Assembly: GCF_001861355.1 (NCBI RefSeq)
Contig: NZ_MASN01000018.1
Span: 1 to 64,000, forward strand
Direction: 5' to 3'
Origin: Natrialba sp. SSL1
GTDB taxonomy: Archaea; Halobacteriota; Halobacteria; Halobacteriales; Natrialbaceae
DNA length: 64,000 nucleotides
Both the position numbers and the translations under genes were made by a program. This document shows, one piece after another, positions 33,883 to 42,248 of this stretch (positions within the stretch are counted from its first letter, which is position 1; the number at the start of each line of letters is the position of its first letter). The notes beneath the pieces were generated by a model. That model made no database searches, was not told where the DNA came from, and saw only the letters and a list, made by a program, of their open reading frames with translations.

Positions 33883-34443
33883 TCACCTCGGTTCGTCGGT
33901 GTCAGTGTCGCTGTCGGTGGTCGTGTTGCTGTCGGTGTTGGCGTTAGTGTCGCGATCGGTATCAGGAGCGGCATCAGTGCCAGTGCCAGTACCAGTATTG
34001 GCGTCGGCGTCGGTATTAACATCGATATCGGCGTCCGCGTCGGTGTCAGCGCCGACACCTCCAGTCTCGTCATCGTCGGCACCGGTCTCCTCAACGATGT
34101 CGATCGTCGTCTCCTCGGTCGTCGCCTTCGGCAGCGTGATCTCGAGTACCCCGCGCTCGACGACGGCGTCCGTCTCGATCGCTGTCGTCTGCACATCGTT
34201 CGGCAGCGGCAGTTCGACGTCGACGAGTAGCGACCGGTTCTCCTCGAGATACTGGTAGCCATCGGGTGTGTCTTTCTCGCGCTGGGCTGTGATCGCGAGC
34301 TGGCCGTCCTCGACGACGCAGTCGAGCGAGTCGGCGGTGATTCCCGGCACGTCGAGAACGAGCAGGTACGACTCGTCGCTCTCGAGAAGATCGAAGAAGA
34401 CGTCCTCGGTAAGATCCCGCAGGGCGTCGCGGAGCGCTGGCAT
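33883..34443 (-). CDS. Hsp20/alpha-crystallin family small heat-shock protein
   Basis: A 186-residue ATP-independent chaperone. The alpha-crystallin domain runs from about 20 to 110: ESYLLVLDVPGITADSLDCVVEDGQLAITAQ, then LPNDVQTTAIETDAVVERGVLEITLPK with the GVLEI beta-strand. The last ~65 residues are Asp/Thr alternation (DTDADADIDVNTDADAN) coded by hexamer repeats. It lies immediately upstream of the ABC1 kinase in the same frame, with only its TGA between. ATG 34443 gives the standard short N-arm (MPALRDALRDL); a 25-residue extension upstream is possible. Confidence 0.85.
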   Translation of the reverse strand: MPALRDALRDLTEDVFFDLLESDESYLLVLDVPGITADSLDCVVEDGQLAITAQREKDTPDGYQYLEENRSLLVDVELPLPNDVQTTAIETDAVVERGVLEITLPKATTEETTIDIVEETGADDDETGGVGADTDADADIDVNTDADANTGTGTGTDAAPDTDRDTNANTDSNTTTDSDTDTDEPR

Positions 34444-34591
34444 AGATACAGGTTCGAACGCCGATACGAAAAAGCCCGCGGTCGCGGTCATCCCGTCCGC
34501 GGCCAGCGTAGCCCGCATCTCCGCTTACAGAAGGGGCAGCCGACGGCAGTCGTCCCCTACGCTTTTGACGCCCCGCGACCCGCTACAGGAT

Positions 34592-35923
34592 ATGAAAGGA
34601 GCCGACCGCGAGCGCACCGAAGCCGGGTTCAAGGTCCGAACCCCGGTCGAGGAGGCGCGCCAGCTACTCAGGGAGGCGATCGACGACCGCCACGGAAGGG
34701 TGGCCGAGGACACGGAGCCACCAATCGGCACGGACTCCGTGCCACTCGAGTCCGCCGACGGTCGCGTGCTCGCAGCGCCGGTCGAGGCCGGCCGGAACGT
34801 GCCACACTACGAGCGGGCGGCGATGGACGGTTACGCCGTTCGCGCTGCGGATACGTTCGGTGCGAGCGAGCGCTCGCCGGCGGTGCTGCGGTCGAACGAG
34901 GGCCGTGGCGACGAGACAGTAACCGACGCACCCGTTACGCCCGAAACCGCGACGCGGGTCCACACGGGCAGTGCGCTCCCCGAGGGGGCAGACGCGGTCG
35001 TGATGATCGAGCACGTCGAGACGGTCGCGTCGACGGGGGAACTCGAGATCACCGACGCCGTCGCGGAGGGGGAGAACGTCGCACCAGTGGGCGAGGACGT
35101 CGAAGCGGGACAGCACCTCTACGATGCAGGCCACCGACTCCGACCATCGGATCTCGGCTTGCTGCGCTCAGTTGGTCGCACCGAGGTCGAGGTCGCGGCG
35201 CAGCCGACGGTGGGCGTCATCCCGACCGGCGAGGAACTCGTCGAACACGATCCGGAGCCGGGCGAGGTCATCGAAACCAACGGCCTCACCGTCTCGCGGC
35301 TGGTTGAGCGCTGGGGCGGGCGCGCGACCTACCGCGATGTCGTCACGGACGACCGAGAGTCCCTCCGCGTCGCGATTCAGCGCGACCTGACGAAAGACGT
35401 CGTGGTGACGACCGGCGGCTCCTCGGTCGGCGAGCGCGACCTGCTGCCCGAGGTAATCGACGACCTCGGCGAGGTGCTCGTCCACGGCGTCGGCCTCAAG
35501 CCCGGCCATCCCGTCTGCCTTGGAATCGTTGAAGACACCCCTGTCCTCGCGCTGCCGGGCTATCCGGTCGCCTGTATCATCAACGCCGTGCAGTTCCTCC
35601 GACCGGTGCTTCACTGGCTCGCCGGGACCGAGCCGGAGCCGCATCCGACGACGCGGGCTCGACTCGAGCGCAAGATTCCCAGCGAACCCGGGACGCGAAC
35701 GTTCGCCCGCGTGCAGTTGACGCACAGCGGTGACAACGGTGACGCACCGGACGGACCCGCGCACACCGCAACACCAACTCGAGCCAGCGGCTCGGGCGTC
35801 CTCTCGAGTGTCGCGCTCGCGGACGGCTGGGTCGTCGTCGACGACGATCGGGAGGGGATACCCGAGGGAGAGACGGTTCTGGTGGAGAACTGGGAGCCCG
35901 CTGGCGGCTGTGGCCGCCGGTAA
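34592..35923 (+). CDS. moeA: Molybdopterin molybdotransferase MoeA
   Basis: A 443-residue enzyme that inserts molybdate into adenylated molybdopterin. N-terminal GFKVRTPVEEARQLL is followed by NVPHYERAAMDGYAVRAADTF near 68-88, TGSALPEGADAVVMIEHV near 128-145, the DLGLLRSVGRTEVEV strand, and PTGEELVE with TTGGSSVGERDLLPEVI near 271-287 and GHPVCLGIVEDTPVLALPGYPV near 305-326. Domain IV closes the protein. A second MoeA follows 47 bases downstream, so the pair is probably one transcript. Two such genes are usual in haloarchaea. Confidence 0.93.
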   Translation: MKGADRERTEAGFKVRTPVEEARQLLREAIDDRHGRVAEDTEPPIGTDSVPLESADGRVLAAPVEAGRNVPHYERAAMDGYAVRAADTFGASERSPAVLRSNEGRGDETVTDAPVTPETATRVHTGSALPEGADAVVMIEHVETVASTGELEITDAVAEGENVAPVGEDVEAGQHLYDAGHRLRPSDLGLLRSVGRTEVEVAAQPTVGVIPTGEELVEHDPEPGEVIETNGLTVSRLVERWGGRATYRDVVTDDRESLRVAIQRDLTKDVVVTTGGSSVGERDLLPEVIDDLGEVLVHGVGLKPGHPVCLGIVEDTPVLALPGYPVACIINAVQFLRPVLHWLAGTEPEPHPTTRARLERKIPSEPGTRTFARVQLTHSGDNGDAPDGPAHTATPTRASGSGVLSSVALADGWVVVDDDREGIPEGETVLVENWEPAGGCGRR

Positions 35924-35970
35924 GCCAGTAAGCAACTGACGTTTTTACCGTCCGCCTGCGAAGGGCCCGT

Positions 35971-38010
35971 ATGAACCGCAAGGAGTTTCGCGACCTCGCC
36001 TCCCCGACGGAGGCCCGCGAGGCGATCAACTCGCTGTCGATCGAGGGCGGCGTCGAACGCGTGCCACTCGAGGACGCACGCGGCCGCGTCCTGATTGCAC
36101 GGCTCGACGCAGAACTCGACGTGCCCGGCTTCGATCGGGCCAGTCTGGACGGCTACGCGCTCAACGCACGGGATACGTTCGGCTCGGACGAGGCCGACCC
36201 GGCCGAACTCGACGTGGTCGGTACGGTCCACGCCGGCGAGGAGCCAGGAGTTGTACTCGAGTCCGGCCAGGCGGCCGAGATTTCGACGGGAGCGGTGATG
36301 CCGGATGGGGCGGATGCGATGGTGCCGGTGGAGCGGACGGACGTTGGGAGCGGGACCGGCGAGGCCGGCACGACCGGTAGGCACGACGAGAACGATGAGA
36401 GCGGCGAGGACCACGAGAGCAACGGGACAGTACTGGTCCGTACCTCCGTCGCTCCTGGCGACAACGTCATGTTCGCCGGCGCGGACGTCGCTGCCGGCGA
36501 GCGCGCACTCGGCCCCGGAACCCGCATCACGCCGCGAGACATCGGCCTCCTCTCCGCGCTCGGGATCGACGAGGTGCCCGTCCGGCGCAAACCGCGCGTC
36601 GGCATCGTCTCGACGGGCGACGAACTGGTGCGACCCGGCGGAGACCTCGAGAGCGCCCGCGGCGAGATCTACGACGTGAACAGCTACACGATCGCAGCCG
36701 GCGTCGAGGACGCGGGCGGCGAAGCGGTCCTCTACCCCCACGCGGGCGACGAACAGGACGAGATGGAACGAATTCTCCGCGAGGCCGCCGCGGAGTGTGA
36801 CCTCGTGCTCTCCTCGGGATCGACCAGCGCGAGCGCGGTCGACGTGATCTATCGCGTCATCGAAGAGCAGGGGGAACTGCTGCTCCACGGCGTGAGCGTC
36901 AAGCCGGGGAAACCGATGCTCGTCGGCCGACTGGATTCCTCCGCGTACGTCGGGCTGCCGGGCTACCCCGTCTCGGCGATGATGGTCTTCCGAACGTTCG
37001 TCGCGCCGTCGATCCGGGAGGCGGCCGGGCTTCCCGAGCCCGAATCGGCGACCGTCACCGGCCGAATGGCCCGCGACGAGCGCTACGGCGAGGGCCGACT
37101 CCGGCTGATGCCGGTGGGGCTCGTCACCGATGGGGACGGTAACAGTAACAGCGACAGTAACGGCGGCGGTGCTGATTCTGGTGTCGATGCCGGTGTCGGT
37201 GTCAGTGCCGGTGACACCCTCGTCTACCCCGTCGACAAGGGCAGCGGCGCGACGACCAGCCTCGCCGAAGCCGACGGCGTCGTCGAGGTCGGCCCAGAGA
37301 CGGACTACCTCGAACGCGGCGAGTCCGTCGACGTACAGCTCTTCTCGCCCGACGTTCGTCCGCCCACGCTGCTCGGCGTCGGCGAGGACGATCCCACGCT
37401 CAACCGTGTACTCGACAGGCTCGACAACCCCCGATATCTCTCGGTGGGCTCCCGACCCGGTCTCCGGCGGCTCCGAGAGGGTATTCCGGACGTAGCCGTC
37501 GTCGCTGGTCCGAGCGGGCGCGAACAGGAGCTCGAGGCGACCGAACTCAGCAGCTGGGAGCGTGACTGGGGGCTCATCGTCCGCGCGGGCAACCCCGACG
37601 AGATCGACGGCCTCGACGATCTGGTCGACCGAGACCTGCAGTTCGTCAACCGAACGTCGGACTCCGGCCTCCGCACGAGCCTCGAGCGAGCACTCGCTGA
37701 CCTCGTGGAAGAACGGGGTGCAGAGACGGAAACGGGAGCGAAAACCGACCACCACGACCTCGCCACCCACATCAACGGCTTCGACGTCGGCCTGCGTGCC
37801 CACGAGAGTCCCGCCAGACGGGTTATTGCGGGTGAGGCTGACGCCGCACTCGGCCTGCGCGACACTGCGGAGCGACTCTCACTCGAGTACGTTCCACTCG
37901 GCACCCAGACGATGCGCGTGCTCGCGAACCCGGACCGCGTGGAGAAAGCGAGCGTGCGGGAACTCGAGTCCGTGCTTGCGGAGGGTGTTGTGGACGACGG
38001 AAGGCTGTAG
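35971..38010 (+). CDS. MoeA fused to a periplasmic-binding-protein-like domain
   Basis: A 679-residue fusion. Residues 1-420 are a complete MoeA (PGFDRASLDGYALNARDTF, TGAVMPDGADAMVPVERT, SSGSTSASAVDVIYRV, GLPGYPVSAMMVF). Residues 450-679 match the PBP/LysR-substrate domain attached to MoeA in many archaea (DNPRYLSVGSRPGLRRL, RDLQFVNRTSDSGLRTSLERAL, AALGLRDTAERLSLEYVPLGTQ), probably a sensor for molybdate, tungstate or a precursor. Two low-complexity stretches (about 130-155 and 385-410, with GNSNSDSNGGG) are inserted without breaking the frame. It is the second of the moeA pair. Confidence 0.9.
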   Translation: MNRKEFRDLASPTEAREAINSLSIEGGVERVPLEDARGRVLIARLDAELDVPGFDRASLDGYALNARDTFGSDEADPAELDVVGTVHAGEEPGVVLESGQAAEISTGAVMPDGADAMVPVERTDVGSGTGEAGTTGRHDENDESGEDHESNGTVLVRTSVAPGDNVMFAGADVAAGERALGPGTRITPRDIGLLSALGIDEVPVRRKPRVGIVSTGDELVRPGGDLESARGEIYDVNSYTIAAGVEDAGGEAVLYPHAGDEQDEMERILREAAAECDLVLSSGSTSASAVDVIYRVIEEQGELLLHGVSVKPGKPMLVGRLDSSAYVGLPGYPVSAMMVFRTFVAPSIREAAGLPEPESATVTGRMARDERYGEGRLRLMPVGLVTDGDGNSNSDSNGGGADSGVDAGVGVSAGDTLVYPVDKGSGATTSLAEADGVVEVGPETDYLERGESVDVQLFSPDVRPPTLLGVGEDDPTLNRVLDRLDNPRYLSVGSRPGLRRLREGIPDVAVVAGPSGREQELEATELSSWERDWGLIVRAGNPDEIDGLDDLVDRDLQFVNRTSDSGLRTSLERALADLVEERGAETETGAKTDHHDLATHINGFDVGLRAHESPARRVIAGEADAALGLRDTAERLSLEYVPLGTQTMRVLANPDRVEKASVRELESVLAEGVVDDGRL

Positions 38011-38210
38011 CCATGTGTGACGCGGGAGCTGTCGCTATAGCCGACAAGAGTTAGTGAGCGCTACGGAGCCAGCGTGTCACTGACTGCGACGAACACGGGT
38101 CCAAGCGAACACGATCCAGAACGAACCAACCGCGTAGTGTATATCCTAACAGAAGACAGTCAGCACGCCGTGAACAGCTATTTTTAGGGGATGCCGGTGT
38201 ACGTAGCGTG

Positions 38211-38858
38211 ATGTCGACGATAGCCGAGCTTCGGCTTCCGGCCACCGAAAATACCCTCGTGACCGCGTTCGAACACACCCCCGAGATCACCTTCGAACTC
38301 GAGTCGTCGGTCTCGAAAACCAGGCCCTGTCTCTGGGTCGCAAACGTCGACCGCGAGCAGGCCACGGACGCGTTCGACACCGATCCCGTCGTACTCGAGT
38401 ACGACCTGCTCGTGGAGTCGGATTCGAGACTGCTGTTCGACGTCGAGTTCGTCGACGGTGCGGGCACCGACGAGCTCTGTGAGACGCTCCTGGTCGACGG
38501 CGGCTCACTGCTCGAGATGTGGGGGAACGACGGCTGGTGGCAAGCCAGAGTCAGATACCGTGACCGCGAAACGTTAACCGACGCCTACGACCGCCTGACG
38601 GAGTCGGGGACCAACGTCGACCTGCGGCGGATCACCGATATCGCCCAGTCGAGCGGCGGCGAGACTCGGCTCACCCCCGAACAGCAAGAAGCGCTCGAGG
38701 CCGCACTCGAGTACGGCTACTTCGAAATTCCACGGAGTATCTCGATGGAGGAGCTAGCGGCCGAGCTGGGGATCTCCCACCAGGCGCTGTCCGAGCGTTT
38801 CCGGCGGGCGTACGAGACGCTGGTCAACGAAGAGCTACAGCACGTCGAGCAGTCCTGA
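38211..38858 (+). CDS. Bat/bacterio-opsin-activator type HTH regulator
   Basis: A 215-residue haloarchaeal transcription factor. The last ~60 residues are the HTH_10 domain (LTPEQQEALEAALEYGYFEIPRSISMEELAAELGISHQALSERFRRAYETLV), preceded by the bat-type N-domain with a Trp-rich strand (EMWGNDGWWQARVRY). There is no PAS or GAF sensor, so it responds to an unknown cue or to another protein. A CTATTTTTAG TATA lies about 28 bases before ATG 38211, indicating a leaderless mRNA. Confidence 0.88.
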   Translation: MSTIAELRLPATENTLVTAFEHTPEITFELESSVSKTRPCLWVANVDREQATDAFDTDPVVLEYDLLVESDSRLLFDVEFVDGAGTDELCETLLVDGGSLLEMWGNDGWWQARVRYRDRETLTDAYDRLTESGTNVDLRRITDIAQSSGGETRLTPEQQEALEAALEYGYFEIPRSISMEELAAELGISHQALSERFRRAYETLVNEELQHVEQS

Positions 38859-38922
38859 CTGGGCGCTACTGCACGACTCGTCGTGGCAAGCGCCAGGGAG
38901 CACCGAGCAGGCCGCAGCTAGT

Positions 38923-39573
38923 TCAAAAGAGGTCGTCGAACGTCTCGACGCGGTGATCACCGAGGACACACTGTCCGCGGCGGTCGTGGCCGACGCGCTC
39001 GACGTGGATCGCATCGAGGCCTGCGTTCCAGGCCGCACCCACGTCGTTCGCGCCGTCGCCCGCGAGCACGCCGCGGTGGCCGTTTCCTGACACGCCAAGG
39101 TCGTCCATCACCCGCTGGACCGGCTGCGGATCCGGCTTCCAGCCCGTCTGCTCAGTACAGCACAGCCGCGCGTCGAACCAGTCGCGGATACCGACGTGGT
39201 CGAGCACCGGTTCGCAGAGGAACTCCTGGCAGTGCGTAACCAGCCCGACCGGTGTGTCGAGTTCGGCAACGAACGCCGCGTCCTCGTGCAGATACGTCTG
39301 CTCGGCCCGCACCTGCGGATCCTCCTCGGCGTGAAACGCGTCCCAGAACTCCCGCGGATCGATTCCCCACTCGAGTAGCTGTCGGTCGCGCGAGCCGGTC
39401 AGGCCGTTCCAGAGGATGTCGGCTTCCTGGTCCGTGAACTCGCGGCCGAGGCGGTCGCCGACGCGGTCGAAGACGCCACGGGTGTAGGACCACTCGACGT
39501 CGACGAGTGTGCCGTCGAGGTCGAGCAGCCAGAAGTCGTACTCGTCGCCATCGTGCACGGTCTGGGTGGCCAT
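38923..39573 (-). CDS. HAD-superfamily hydrolase (phosphoglycolate-phosphatase-like)
   Basis: A 216-residue phosphatase. The nucleophile motif is DFWLLDLDGTLVDVEW (Asp near 18), the helical cap follows (residues 30-95), motif II is VGLVTHCQEF near 110, motif III is TGWKPDPQPVQRVM near 143 (Lys) and motif IV GVLAGDGANDVGAAWNAG near 168. Phosphoglycolate, nucleotide or sugar phosphates are possible substrates. ATG 39573 is the natural start; the longer frame upstream is a shadow. Confidence 0.85.
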   Translation of the reverse strand: MATQTVHDGDEYDFWLLDLDGTLVDVEWSYTRGVFDRVGDRLGREFTDQEADILWNGLTGSRDRQLLEWGIDPREFWDAFHAEEDPQVRAEQTYLHEDAAFVAELDTPVGLVTHCQEFLCEPVLDHVGIRDWFDARLCCTEQTGWKPDPQPVQRVMDDLGVSGNGHRGVLAGDGANDVGAAWNAGLDAIHVERVGHDRRGQCVLGDHRVETFDDLF

Positions 39574-39659
39574 CGGGACACAGACGTACGGTTTTCGTGA
39601 GTAAATGTGTACCGATTTGCTGACCAATTTGCGGGTGGTGTTCGCGGCCGGGACAGCGC

Positions 39660-40046
39660 TCAGTCCGTGCCACTCTCGACGCGGATACTCGAGCCGAGGT
39701 ACTTCGAGAGCACTTCGGAGACGGTGTCGGCCTTGAACGCCGGCAGGTCGGCCGCGATTTCTTCCTTTAGCGCATCGATGTACGCCTCGTCGGCCTGCAG
39801 TTCGCTGAACGAGACGTCTTCGACGGGCAAACCGAGCCAGTCCTCGGCGAGTCGGCGCGCGTGAGCTTCGTCCGCAACTTCGCCGCGCCAGAGCGTATCC
39901 CGGAAGAATCGCCAGCCACCGGTTCCCGGCTCCGGTGCCTCGCGAGTGACGGTAACGGTGGTCGTCTCCGTCCCAGGCTCGAGTGAAATGCCGGGCTGTG
40001 CGGGCTGGAGCCGAACGCGAACCCTGAAGACGTACTGTCCGTGCAT
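39660..40046 (-). CDS. LWR-salt protein
   Basis: A 128-residue haloarchaeal protein that I recognise by its RFFRDTLWRGEVADE motif near 46-60, which gave the family its name. The core has a beta-strand N-terminus (GQYVFRVRVRLQP) and an alpha-rich C-half (EDWLGLPVEDVSFSELQADEAYIDALKEEIAADL). No enzyme motif is seen and the role is unknown. It is upstream of the HAD gene in the same direction by 86 bases, so the two may be co-transcribed. Confidence 0.75.
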   Translation of the reverse strand: MHGQYVFRVRVRLQPAQPGISLEPGTETTTVTVTREAPEPGTGGWRFFRDTLWRGEVADEAHARRLAEDWLGLPVEDVSFSELQADEAYIDALKEEIAADLPAFKADTVSEVLSKYLGSSIRVESGTD

Positions 40047-40255
40047 CGTCCGTTCCTGATGCGTTCCAGCTACTCAATGATGGAGGTGGCAACTCACGGG
40101 TGCTGGTGCCAGTGGCGGTCGCGACTGACGACTTGACGGGTGAACTGACGAACAGTGAGGCCGCTCAGCGGGCAGGGTCGAAGAACTGCGGAGCGGTGAC
40201 GCGGTGCGCGATGCGTGCTTGGTGCGTAATTTTCCTTCGCAGTACGCGGGCTGTA

Positions 40256-40537
40256 CTACGCGTTGTGCTCGGACTCGATCAACTCTGCCATCTCCGTATC
40301 TGCATCCGTAATGCCGCCTTCCTCGTGGGAGGTCAGCCGGATCTCGACTTCCGAGTACCGAATCGTGATCTCGGGATGGTGGAACTGCGATTCGGCGATC
40401 TCGCCGACCATCTGCGCGAAGTTGACGCCACGGAGGTAGTCGTCGAACTCGTAGACGCGAACGATCTCGTCGCCGTCCCGGTCCCACTCGTCCGGAAGCT
40501 GTGCCTCGATTTCGTCGTCTGCCAAGAGATCAGCCAT
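40256..40537 (-). CDS. Pterin-4a-carbinolamine dehydratase
   Basis: A 93-residue homologue of PCD/DCoH, which dehydrates 4a-hydroxy-tetrahydropterin and can assist molybdopterin-type enzymes. The active-site block SQFHHPEITIRYSEVEIRLTSHEEGGIT (residues about 52-79, His-His-Pro) is intact, with the amphipathic start EWDRDGDEIVRVYEF. ATG 40537 gives the usual size. A pterin role would suit the nearby moeA genes, though haloarchaea often carry this gene alone. Confidence 0.92.
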   Translation of the reverse strand: MADLLADDEIEAQLPDEWDRDGDEIVRVYEFDDYLRGVNFAQMVGEIAESQFHHPEITIRYSEVEIRLTSHEEGGITDADTEMAELIESEHNA

Positions 40538-40647
40538 ACTCCTCCGAACGAAGGCCACTCAAATAATGATTGTGCCATGTCGGGTTACGTGATACGTTCG
40601 GAACTCACTGTATGCCTTCGGCCCACTCACCCGTGAGAGAGTCCTGG

Positions 40648-40790
40648 TGACATCCTCCGCGCCCTCAAGGGCGGCGGCTTCCCGTCCCGCAGGGTGGGAT
40701 ATTTGCCGGTCTACGACACGACCTGTTCTCTCGTACGAAACATCCCGCTCTCGCGGTCGAACAAGTATGTCGATGGCTGAGCCACGCAGC
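40648..40790 (-). ncRNA. Probable omegaRNA (reRNA) at the tnpB right end
   Basis: The strand downstream of and overlapping the tnpB 3' end folds into the stem GCCGCC-CTTGAG-GGCG (40658-40676) preceded by CCCACCCTGCGGG (about 40685-40698). This is the layout of TnpB guide RNAs, whose last bases lie at the element boundary, so the guide would be read from the DNA just past about 40647. Sense-overlapping transcripts of this kind are known from Halobacterium IS1341 elements. The 5' limit is my estimate. Confidence 0.55.
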
Positions 40791-41961
40791 CGTTACTCCT
40801 ATCCTCGCCGTGAGGACTCGGAGTTATCTTCTGGCGCATATTCTCCGCTCCGTTGCAATCCGCGTTGGCTACCAAGGCACACGACGAGCAGACGTACAGG
40901 CCACGCTCTACGCGGTTCGATCTCGTATCGTCGCCACACCGTGAGCACGTTTTCGAGGTGTCCCACTCGTTTTCCTTCAGCACTTCAACACCGCGTCTCT
41001 CACCCTTGTACGCGAGGTACTGATAGATGCGGTCGAACGCCCACGAGTGCAACTTCTTGTTGGCGGTCTTCCCCCAGTCGGACTCACGCACGTCTTCAGG
41101 CCAACTCACTGCCAGCGTTCCAACACCGCGTTCAACACACTCGGAGATAATGGTGTCTGTGAGGACGTGGTAGAAGTGTGTCTCCCGCTCTGTGAGCTTT
41201 CGACGCGCCCACATCGATTTCTCAGACGGGCCGTTATCTCCCTCGGTGTCATACTCTGCTCGCGTGAAGTAGTGCTTGTCCTGTTTAAGGGAGTTGCCGG
41301 GGAACAGGACGTACTCGTCAGGGAATGCAACCGTGGAGATGTTCGTAATACCAAGATCGATACCTGCTACGCCGTCGCCTGCGGAATCGTTGGTTTCGAG
41401 TTCGACTTTGCAGACGAAGTGCAGTTCCCACTCGTCGCCGTTCCAAACGGCACGAACGTTCTGTACCGTGTTGACTTCGGTGAGGTCAACGTCGGGACGA
41501 GTCTGATACTCGCAGAGCAGGAAGTCCGCCCAGGTCTCTTTCAGATTCGACCCTTTCGACAGTCGGACGCGATTGTTCTCGGGGTCGTGTTTGAAGCCAT
41601 CTGCTTTGAACGTGACCGTACTCTTGGGTCGTTTGTCGCCGTGTTTGCGGTAGCCGGGCGGATTCGCCTTGGCGTCGTTCTGTCGCAGGTCGAACCACGA
41701 CTGGAAAGCGTCAGAAAGTTCTTCGATGACTTTCTGACTGGATTGTGCGTTCAGGTCTTTCCAGCACGGTTGGTTCTTCATGTACGCTTTCAACGTTCCT
41801 TCATCAGGGATCTCGCCGATTACATCCCAGATGCGATCGATTGTCCAGCGTGCGACGTTCCAGATTTTCGAGGCGGCGTCTCCGAGCGAATCGAGGCCAT
41901 CGCAGACCTGTCGCTGGTTCTGGATGGAACCAACATAGGTTCGAGTGACCTCGATCGCCAT
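40711..41961 (-). CDS. tnpB: TnpB RNA-guided nuclease
   Basis: A 416-residue TnpB, the ancestor-type of Cas12. It shows an N-terminal helical domain, RuvC-I GIDLGITNIS near 218-227 (catalytic Asp), RuvC-II in the segment TLAVSWPEDVRES near 285-297 (candidate Glu), the zinc ribbon CSRCG...CSSC near 348-366, and RuvC-III NADCNGAEN near 371-379 (Asp). All expected acidic residues appear kept, so the nuclease may be active. The 3' codons extend close to the right end. I start at ATG 41961, the Met eight residues into the longest frame. Confidence 0.9.
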   Translation of the reverse strand: MAIEVTRTYVGSIQNQRQVCDGLDSLGDAASKIWNVARWTIDRIWDVIGEIPDEGTLKAYMKNQPCWKDLNAQSSQKVIEELSDAFQSWFDLRQNDAKANPPGYRKHGDKRPKSTVTFKADGFKHDPENNRVRLSKGSNLKETWADFLLCEYQTRPDVDLTEVNTVQNVRAVWNGDEWELHFVCKVELETNDSAGDGVAGIDLGITNISTVAFPDEYVLFPGNSLKQDKHYFTRAEYDTEGDNGPSEKSMWARRKLTERETHFYHVLTDTIISECVERGVGTLAVSWPEDVRESDWGKTANKKLHSWAFDRIYQYLAYKGERRGVEVLKENEWDTSKTCSRCGDDTRSNRVERGLYVCSSCALVANADCNGAENMRQKITPSPHGEDRSNGCVAQPSTYLFDRESGMFRTREQVVS

Positions 41962-42062
41962 GTATAGCCTATGTAGATAATCCAACTTAATGGTGTGGAT
42001 TATCGTGGAATATCCAGCCTGCCACCGACAGTAGATTGTGTCGTCCAGCGACGTGATTCACG

Positions 42063-42080
42063 CCCACCGTAAACGGTGGG
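42063..42080. repeat. Perfect hairpin CCCACCGT-aa-ACGGTGGG
   Basis: An 8-base stem with a two-base loop lies 60 bases beyond the left end of the tnpB element. On the minus strand it reads GAATCCCACCGTTTACGG, resembling right-end hairpins of haloarchaeal IS605-type elements, so it may be debris of an older insertion. Confidence 0.5.
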
Positions 42081-42248
42081 ATTCTCTCGCTGTTCAAAGA
42101 TAGCAGTAGATTTCGGCCTCGCCGTTGTGAGTGACCGGTTCCAGCACCAGCGGGTACTCGAGTGTCCAATCGCTACCAGCCGGTTTCTAATCAATCAGTA
42201 GAAATCAGTCCGCAGCCCGCAGCCCGCATTTCGCAGTCCGCAGTCCGA

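Larger units (their letters stand above)
40648..42004 (-). mobile_element. IS200/IS605-type element carrying tnpB only (IS1341-like)
   Basis: The element consists of tnpB flanked by end structures. The left end, just 15 bases before the gene start, has a perfect hairpin GATAATCC (41976-41983) / GGATTATC (41997-42004). The right end carries GGGAAGCCGCCGCCCTTGAG with its complement and ends in GGATGTCAC at about 40648-40656 (minus-strand sense), the usual haloarchaeal right end. There is no tnpA, so it cannot transpose by itself. It lies between a pterin dehydratase and hemA and interrupts no gene. Its base composition differs: no ACTCGAGT octamer occurs in it. Confidence 0.78.

Noticed and set aside
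35611-37803. A 730-codon open frame on the minus strand
   Set aside because: It lies antisense to the two moeA genes. Long antisense frames are normal in GC-rich codon usage; the protein has no family and the plus-strand genes are certain.
40711-41985. TnpB as a Cas12 effector of a CRISPR system
   Set aside because: There are no direct repeats, cas1 or cas2, and the size, ends and zinc ribbon are those of a transposon TnpB.
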